NCBI RefSeq assembly: GCF_014649995.1
Contig: NZ_BMUC01000001.1
Span: 986,132 to 1,050,131, forward strand
DNA from: Streptomyces griseoflavus
GTDB taxonomy: Bacteria > Actinomycetota > Actinomycetes > Streptomycetales > Streptomycetaceae
Direction of reading: 5' to 3'
DNA: 64,000 nucleotides
The position numbers and the translations under genes are program-made. Of this stretch, positions 58,867-64,000 are shown one piece after another. The notes below the pieces were generated by a model. It ran no database searches, was not told the origin of the DNA, and worked only from the letters and a program-made list of their open reading frames with translations. Numbering within the stretch: the stretch's first letter is position 1; each line of letters begins with the position of its first letter.

Positions 58867-59229
58867 ATGACCACCAGCAACACCGCCACGGGCGACGCCG
58901 ACCCCGCCGTCCGCGAGGAACTCACCCGGCTGCGCGACAGCATCGACAACATCGACGCCGCCGTCGTCCACATGCTCGCCGAACGCTTCAAGTGCACCCA
59001 GCAGGTGGGCCGGCTCAAGGCCGAGCACCGGCTGCCGCCCGCCGACCCCGGCCGCGAGGCCCGCCAGATCGCCCGGCTGCGCGCCCTCGCCGAGAACGCC
59101 AAACTCGACCCGGCCTTCGCGGAGAAGTTCCTCAACTTCATCATCGCCGAGGTGATCCGGCACCACGAGCGCATCGCCGACGACACGCCCTCGGCGAACG
59201 CGGCCACGACCTCCCCCGCCGGGGAGTGA
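58867..59229 (+). CDS. Chorismate mutase (AroQ type)
   Basis: Rearranges chorismate to prephenate, the branch toward phenylalanine and tyrosine, competing with TrpE for chorismate. The 120-aa all-helical product has ELTRLRDSIDNIDAAVVHML, the active-site stretch ERFKCTQQVGRLKAEHRLPP and a C-terminal helix with FLNFIIAEVIRHH. It is a monofunctional short AroQ with no signal peptide, so it acts in the cytoplasm. Confidence 0.92.
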   Translation: MTTSNTATGDADPAVREELTRLRDSIDNIDAAVVHMLAERFKCTQQVGRLKAEHRLPPADPGREARQIARLRALAENAKLDPAFAEKFLNFIIAEVIRHHERIADDTPSANAATTSPAGE

Positions 59230-59275
59230 CAGAACGGCCCCCGCGGGGCATGCTGCGCTGTGCACCCCTTGTCGG

Positions 59276-59296
59276 CTGACGGCCACCGTCCGTCAG
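59276..59296 (+). terminator. Possible terminator after chorismate mutase
   Basis: CTGACGG and CCGTCAG pair around a 7-nt loop, 46 bp past the stop and ahead of the ribosome-binding site of the next gene. Confidence 0.4.
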
Positions 59297-59339
59297 CGCC
59301 GGACAGCCATCCGGTCCCTTACGAGGAGGGACGTGCGCC

Positions 59340-59882
59340 ATGCCGCCCAACGCCCGCATCCTCATCGTCGACGACCACGAGGACACCCTGTACGCCCTGG
59401 AGAGCGCCCTCGCCCCGCTGGGTCACCTGCTGGGCCGGGCCACCAGCGGCGACGAGGCCCTCAAACAGCTCCTGCGCGGAAACGTCGGCCTGCTGCTCCT
59501 CGACGTCCACATGCCGGGCACCGGCGGCCTGGACGTCGTGCGCTACATGCGGCGCCTGGAGCAGACCCAGCACATCCCCGTCGTCCTGCTCACCGGGTTC
59601 GCCCGCGACCGGCAGCTCGGGGCCGCCGCGTACGGCCTCGGCGTCGCCGACCTCGTCGCCAAGCCCGTCGACCCGTGGGCGCTGCGCACCAAGATCCGCC
59701 ACCTCTACGACGTCCATCAGCGCCGGCTCGCCCTGGAGGCCGAGGTCCGCGCCCTGCGCGCCCGGCTCGACGAACGCAACCCCGCCCCCGCACACCCCGC
59801 GCTGCCCCACCCGCACGCGCACATGGCGCCCGGACAGCCCGCGGGGGCGCAGAGCGGGGAGCTCGAACGAGACCGGACATAG
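59340..59882 (+). CDS. Single-domain response regulator (receiver only)
   Basis: The 180-aa product has a receiver domain in residues 5-125 with the acidic pair D11-D12, phosphoacceptor D55 (LLLLDVHMPG), a Thr in VVLLTGF and a Lys in LVAKPVDPW. After it come a coiled-coil-like segment (HQRRLALEAEVRALRARLDE) and a His/Pro-rich tail. There is no DNA-binding or enzyme domain, so it must act through a partner. No histidine kinase is adjacent. ATG 59340 has GAGGAGG upstream. Confidence 0.9.
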   Translation: MPPNARILIVDDHEDTLYALESALAPLGHLLGRATSGDEALKQLLRGNVGLLLLDVHMPGTGGLDVVRYMRRLEQTQHIPVVLLTGFARDRQLGAAAYGLGVADLVAKPVDPWALRTKIRHLYDVHQRRLALEAEVRALRARLDERNPAPAHPALPHPHAHMAPGQPAGAQSGELERDRT

Positions 59883-59926
59883 GCCGCGAACCCGATCCGC
59901 CCCTGTGCCCGGGCCATGGCATCGGG

Positions 59927-59932
59927 CAGCAT
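59927..59932 (+). promoter_or_regulatory. -10-like box CAGCAT before the aminopeptidase gene
   Basis: CAGCAT, seven bases, then ATG 59940. Weak hexamer but the same spacing as other leaderless-type starts. Confidence 0.3.
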
Positions 59933-59939
59933 GGCCCGC

Positions 59940-62459
59940 ATGTCCGTACTGACGCGCGACGAAGCGCAGAACCGAGCACAGCTCCTCGACGTCCACCGCT
60001 ACACGATCGACCTCGATCTGACCGCCGGCGACGAGACGTTCGACTCCCGCACCCTGATCAGGTTCGACGCCCGCGCGGACGCGGACACGTTCGTCGAGAT
60101 CAAGCCCGCCGAGCTGCGCTCCGTCACCCTCGACGGACAGCCCCTCGACCCGGGCACCCTCGACGGCAACCGGCTGCCGCTGAAGAACCTCACCGCCGGC
60201 GAACACGAGCTGCGCGTCGAGGCGAGCATGAGCTACTCGCGCACCGGTGAGGGCATGCACCGCTTCACCGACCCCACCGACGGGGAGACCTACGTCTACA
60301 CGCAGCTCTTCCTCGACGACGTGCAGCGGGTCTTCGCCGCCTTCGACCAGCCCGACCTGAAGGCCGTCTTCGACCTCACCGTCACCGCGCCCGAGGGCTG
60401 GAGCGTCCTCGCCAACGGCGTCACCGAGCACACCGGCCGGGGCGTGTGGCGGGCCGCCCCCACCCCGCTGATCTCCACCTACCTCGTCGCCGTCGCCGCC
60501 GGGCCCTGGCACTCGGTGCGCACCGAGCACCGCGGACTGCCCTTCGGCATCCACTGCCGCCGCTCGCTCGCCCCGTACCTCGACGCCGACGCGGACGAGA
60601 TCCTCGACATCACCCGCGCCTGCTTCGACCGGTACCACGAGAAGTTCGAGGAGCCCTACCCCTTCGACTCCTACGACCAGGCCTTCGTCCCGGAGTTCAA
60701 CGCGGGCGCCATGGAGAACCCCGGACTGGTCACCTTCCGCGACGAGTTCGTCTTCCGCTCCGCGGTCACCGACACCGAGCGCCAGACCCGCGCCATGGTC
60801 GTCGCCCACGAGATGGCCCACATGTGGTTCGGAGACCTCGTCACCCTCCGGTGGTGGGACGACATCTGGCTCAACGAGTCCTTCGCCGAGTACATGGGCT
60901 ACCAGACCCTCAACGAGGTGGCCCCCGGGGGGCCCGGGGGGCAGCCCCCCCGATGGAGGGGCACCGACACCTGGACCGACTTCGGGGTGGCCCGCAAGGC
61001 CTGGGGCTACGACGCCGACCAGCGGCCCTCCACCCACCCCGTCGCCCCCGGGAACGTCCCGGACACCGCCTCGGCCCTGCTCAACTTCGACGGCATCTCC
61101 TACGCCAAGGGCGCCTCCGCCCTGCGCCAGCTGGTGACCTGGCTCGGCGAGAAGGACTTCCTCGCCGGCATCAACATCCACTTCCAGCGGCACCGGTTCG
61201 CCAACGCCACCCTCGCCGACTTCATCGACTCCCTCGCCGCCGCCACCGAACGCGACGTCCACGCCTGGGCCGACGCGTGGCTGCGCACCACCGGCGTCGA
61301 CACCCTCACCGCGTCCGTCGACTCCCGCCCCGGCCAGTGGACCCTGGACCTCGGCCGCGACGGCGAACGCCCCCACCGCGTCACCGTCGGCGTGTACGAC
61401 CGTGACCTGCACGACGGCCGCAGCCTCCTGCTGCGGGAGCGCTACGAGACCGACGTGCCCCGGGGCGAGGCGCCCGAGCCGCGCGCCGGCACCCGCCCCG
61501 CCCTCGTCGTCCCCAACGACCTGGACCTCACCTACGCCAAGATCCGCCTCGACGAGACCTCCCTGGAGACCGTCCTGCGCGGTCTGTCCGGCATCCCCGA
61601 CGCGCTCACCCGCGCCGTCGTGTGGAACGCCCTGCGCGACATGGTCCGCGACGGTGAACTCCGCCCCGCCGACTACCTGGCGACCGCCGCCGCCCACCTG
61701 CCCGAGGAGACCGACCTCGCCCTCGTCCAGGGCGTCCTCGCCTTCGCCTGCGTCCATGTCGCCGACCGCTACCTCACCCCCGACGAGCGGCCCGCCGCCC
61801 TCTCCACCCTCACCACCCTGTGCCGCGACCTCATCCGGCGCACCGAGGACGGCGACCACCCGGGACTGCGGCTGATCGCCGTACGCCACTACATCGACGT
61901 CGCCGCCCGTCCCGAGACCCTCGCCGCCTGGCTCGCCGACGGCACCGTCCCCGGCGGCCCGGAACTCGACCCCGAGCTGCGCTGGCGGGTCCTGGCCCGC
62001 CTCGCCGTGCTCGGCGCCGTCGACGAGGCCGCCATCGCCGCCGAACTCGACCGCGACCCCAGCGCCACCGGCCAGGAGGGCGCCGCCCGCTGCCGGGCCG
62101 CCCTGCCCGACGCGGACGCCAAGGCCCGCGCCTGGGACGCCCTGTTCGGCTCCGACGACCTGTCCAACTACCTGTTCACCGCCACCGCCCGCGGCTTCTG
62201 GCAGCCCGAACAGGCCGACCTGGTACGCCCCTACGTGGCCCGCTACTACAAGGAGGCCGTCGCCCTCGCCGCCCGCCGCGGACCGGCCATCGCCGAGGCC
62301 GCCGGACGCTGGGCCTTCCCCGCCCACGCCGTCGACGCCGAGACCCTCAAGCTCGGCGAGAAGTGCCTGCGCAAGTCCGACCCGACGCCCGCCCTGCGCC
62401 GCAGACTCGCCGACCAGCTCGACGACCTGGCCCGCGCCCTGCGCGTACAGCAGGCGTAG
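59940..62459 (+). CDS. pepN: M1 family aminopeptidase N
   Basis: Zinc aminopeptidase that removes N-terminal residues from peptides. The 839-aa product has GAMENPG near residue 257 and HEMAHMWFGDLV with zinc ligands near residues 290-294. The third ligand Glu is in WLNESFAEY about 19 residues on. Length fits the actinobacterial enzyme. Shortly after the zinc site, around residues 325-340, a Gly/Pro-rich stretch (VAPGGPGGQPPRWRG) is coded by a GC-only palindrome. It looks like an insertion. A 13-bp hairpin ends the gene. Confidence 0.94.
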   Translation: MSVLTRDEAQNRAQLLDVHRYTIDLDLTAGDETFDSRTLIRFDARADADTFVEIKPAELRSVTLDGQPLDPGTLDGNRLPLKNLTAGEHELRVEASMSYSRTGEGMHRFTDPTDGETYVYTQLFLDDVQRVFAAFDQPDLKAVFDLTVTAPEGWSVLANGVTEHTGRGVWRAAPTPLISTYLVAVAAGPWHSVRTEHRGLPFGIHCRRSLAPYLDADADEILDITRACFDRYHEKFEEPYPFDSYDQAFVPEFNAGAMENPGLVTFRDEFVFRSAVTDTERQTRAMVVAHEMAHMWFGDLVTLRWWDDIWLNESFAEYMGYQTLNEVAPGGPGGQPPRWRGTDTWTDFGVARKAWGYDADQRPSTHPVAPGNVPDTASALLNFDGISYAKGASALRQLVTWLGEKDFLAGINIHFQRHRFANATLADFIDSLAAATERDVHAWADAWLRTTGVDTLTASVDSRPGQWTLDLGRDGERPHRVTVGVYDRDLHDGRSLLLRERYETDVPRGEAPEPRAGTRPALVVPNDLDLTYAKIRLDETSLETVLRGLSGIPDALTRAVVWNALRDMVRDGELRPADYLATAAAHLPEETDLALVQGVLAFACVHVADRYLTPDERPAALSTLTTLCRDLIRRTEDGDHPGLRLIAVRHYIDVAARPETLAAWLADGTVPGGPELDPELRWRVLARLAVLGAVDEAAIAAELDRDPSATGQEGAARCRAALPDADAKARAWDALFGSDDLSNYLFTATARGFWQPEQADLVRPYVARYYKEAVALAARRGPAIAEAAGRWAFPAHAVDAETLKLGEKCLRKSDPTPALRRRLADQLDDLARALRVQQA
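60919..60962. repeat. GC palindromic insertion-like tract inside pepN
   Basis: Runs of C and G (CCCCCGGGGGG, then CCCGGGGGG, then CAGCCCCCCC and GGAGGGGC) can fold on themselves. The stretch stays in frame and adds about 14 residues between conserved segments of the enzyme. Confidence 0.5.
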
Positions 62460-62471
62460 CACGACGCCCGC

Positions 62472-62504
62472 GGGGGCGCCTCCGATCCGTCCGGAGGCGC
62501 CCCC
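62472..62504 (+). terminator. Terminator after pepN
   Basis: Perfect 13-bp stem (62472-62484 with 62492-62504) around a 7-nt loop, 12 bp past the stop codon. Confidence 0.75.
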
Positions 62505-62623
62505 CACGTACGTCATCAACCGGGACGTACCTCCTTTTGGGTCTGATCCCCGGGCTTTCCGGGCGCGGCACCCGCTCCCCGTACAAGCTGGAGCCCTCCC
62601 GCGCACCGCCCCGGAGGACAGCC

Positions 62624-63994
62624 ATCAGCACGCCGCCGCCCCTCGCCTCGGGCCCCCGAGGCCCCGACCACCTGAGGCCGTTGCTCGACACCGTCCTCGC
62701 CGCCCTGCGGGAGGGCGGCGAGGCGCGCGGAGGGCCGCTGCCCGCCGGCGGCCCGGACGCCGTCACCGCCACCGTCCGGGAAGCGGTCGGCGAGGTCCTG
62801 CCGGAGAAGGGGGACCCCGGCGCCCTGCACACCCTCGTGCGCGTCATCGCAGAGGGCGCCGCCGACCCCGCGCACCCCCGGTGCGCCGCCCACCTGCACT
62901 GCCCGCCGCTCGCCGTCGCGGCCGCCGCCGACCTCGCCGCGAGCGTCCTCAACCCCTCCCTGGACTCCTGGGACCAGGCCCCGGCCGCCTCCGCCCTGGA
63001 AAGCCTCCTCACCCGCGCCCTCGCCCGCGAGGCCGGCCACACCGACGGCCTCGTCACCACCGGCGGCACCGAGGCCAACCAGCTCGCCCTCCTCCTCGCC
63101 CGCGAGGCGCACGGCGGCTCGGTGCGCCTCGTGCACGCCGCCGGCGCCCACCACTCACTGCCCCGCGCCGCCTGGCTCCTCGGGCTGCCCGACCCCGTCG
63201 AGATCCCCGCCCCCGCCGGCACCCTCGACCCGGCCGCCCTCGACGACGCCCTCACCCGGCTGCCGGGACCCCACCTCGTCGCCGCCACCGCGGGCACCAC
63301 CGACGCCGGACTCATCGACCCCCTGCCCGAGATCGCGGCCCGCTGCGCCGCCCACGGCGCCCGCCTCCACATCGACGCCGCCTACGGCGGATGCCTGCTC
63401 TTCAGCGACCTCCACCGGCACCGGCTCGCCGGTCTCGAAGCCGCCCACACCGTCACCCTCGACCTGCACAAACTCGGCTGGCAGCCCGTCCCCGCCGGAC
63501 TCCTCACCGTCCGTGACGCCGGCGACCTCGCCGTCCTGCACCACCCCACCGACTACCTCAACGCCGACGACGACACCGACGCCGGACTCCCCGACCTCCT
63601 CGGGCGCTCCCTGCGCACCACCCGGCGCCCCGACGTCCTCAAGGTCGCCGTCACCCTCCAGACGCTGGGCCGCACCGGACTGGGCGCCCTCGTCGACCGG
63701 GTCTGCGCCCTCGCCCGGGAGTTCGCCGGTCTCCTCGACGACGACCCCCGCTTCGACCTGTACGACCGGCCCGTCATCAGCACCGTCCTCTTCCGGCCCG
63801 CCCACGCCGACGACACCGGTGTCGCGGACGTGCGCCGGCACCTCCTCGCCACCGGCCGCGCCGTCCTCGGCCGCGCCCGCGCCGACGGCCGGCTCTGGCT
63901 CAAGGCCACCCTCCTCAACCCCACCACCAGCACCGGTGACCTGGCGGACCTCCTCACCCTGGTCCACCGGGCCCACGCGGAAGGACCCCGATGA
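62624..63994 (+). CDS. PLP-dependent group II decarboxylase, apparent ATC start
   Basis: The 456-aa product belongs to the pyridoxal-dependent decarboxylase family (glutamate, diaminobutyrate, aromatic or lysine type). Motifs are LVTTGGTEANQLAL, ATAGTTDAGLIDPL, LHIDAAYGGCLLF and the PLP lysine near residue 283 in TLDLHKLGWQPVPAG. No ATG, GTG or TTG lies near the start of homology. The only strong ribosome-binding site (CGGAGGACAGCC) is placed 6 nt before an ATC at 62624. TTG at 62534 would lack such a site. Its stop overlaps an ATG that opens the next gene, as in decarboxylase-led siderophore or polyamine operons. Confidence 0.82.
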   Translation: MSTPPPLASGPRGPDHLRPLLDTVLAALREGGEARGGPLPAGGPDAVTATVREAVGEVLPEKGDPGALHTLVRVIAEGAADPAHPRCAAHLHCPPLAVAAAADLAASVLNPSLDSWDQAPAASALESLLTRALAREAGHTDGLVTTGGTEANQLALLLAREAHGGSVRLVHAAGAHHSLPRAAWLLGLPDPVEIPAPAGTLDPAALDDALTRLPGPHLVAATAGTTDAGLIDPLPEIAARCAAHGARLHIDAAYGGCLLFSDLHRHRLAGLEAAHTVTLDLHKLGWQPVPAGLLTVRDAGDLAVLHHPTDYLNADDDTDAGLPDLLGRSLRTTRRPDVLKVAVTLQTLGRTGLGALVDRVCALAREFAGLLDDDPRFDLYDRPVISTVLFRPAHADDTGVADVRRHLLATGRAVLGRARADGRLWLKATLLNPTTSTGDLADLLTLVHRAHAEGPR

Positions 63995-64000
63995 CGACCC
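63991..64000 (+). CDS. Start of next gene, cut by window end
   Basis: ATGACGACC begins within the stop of the decarboxylase gene (ATGA overlap). Only three codons are in the window, so no product can be named. Confidence 0.5.

Overview
The window is high-GC actinobacterial chromosome, almost certainly from a Streptomyces species. The evidence is GTG/ATG starts with strong third-position G+C bias, the gene content and order (dnaE-type polymerase, then hisD-C-B-H-A-F, trpE, trpC-M-B-A, lgt, gltBD), many leaderless-type start sites, and Streptomyces-typical families (TrpM, PriA, HGxxPAAW, DUF2567, DUF2252). It looks like conserved chromosome core. I see no tRNA, rRNA, CRISPR array, insertion sequence or prophage.

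Layout. 1-5.3 kb: a DksA/TraR zinc-finger protein (cut by the window edge), lspA, an RluA-type pseudouridine synthase, a GNAT acetyltransferase, a CPA1 cation/proton antiporter and an SDR oxidoreductase. 5.3-12 kb: an MscS-type channel, a small hydrolase, a Tat-exported PhoD-like phosphatase, a membrane-anchored DsbA-like protein, a membrane protein and a DUF2252 protein. 12.2-15.7 kb: the replicative polymerase gene dnaE, followed by a strong terminator and a convergent 55-codon gene. 16.3-25.2 kb: a NYN/LOTUS-like protein, a VOC protein, an ABC exporter pair with a DUF2567 membrane protein, a YbaK-type deacylase, a LON-domain protein and two unrecognised proteins.

25.4-39.1 kb is the amino-acid core. 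It holds hisD-hisC-hisB-(52-aa membrane protein)-hisH-hisA(priA)-ridA-hisF, two reversed genes, hisI, trpE, three small membrane proteins, and trpC-trpM-trpB-trpA. No trpF is present; the PriA-type HisA is expected to do both isomerisations. hisG, hisE, trpD and trpG are not in the window. A second DsbA-like gene and lgt follow.

41.5-48.4 kb is the least ordinary part: a minus-strand run of six overlapping genes encoding four divergent ADP-ribosylglycohydrolase (DraG/ARH) paralogues, then a CaiB/BaiF CoA-transferase and a CitE-like lyase. One paralogue has lost a metal-ligand aspartate. The 3' end of the CitE gene carries a perfect 81-bp tandem duplication. I know of no described function for this combination. 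Beyond it lie a VIT1-type metal transporter with a possible iron box, gltB-gltD, a lipoprotein-type GH46 chitosanase, a rhomboid protease, a HExxH protein, chorismate mutase, a single-domain response regulator, an M1 aminopeptidase and a PLP-dependent decarboxylase that appears to start with ATC.

Regulatory texture. About fourteen genes have a -10-like hexamer (TAGGGT, TAGGCT, CACAAT and similar) ending 6-8 nt before the start codon, which predicts leaderless mRNAs. Several long perfect hairpins mark transcription ends.
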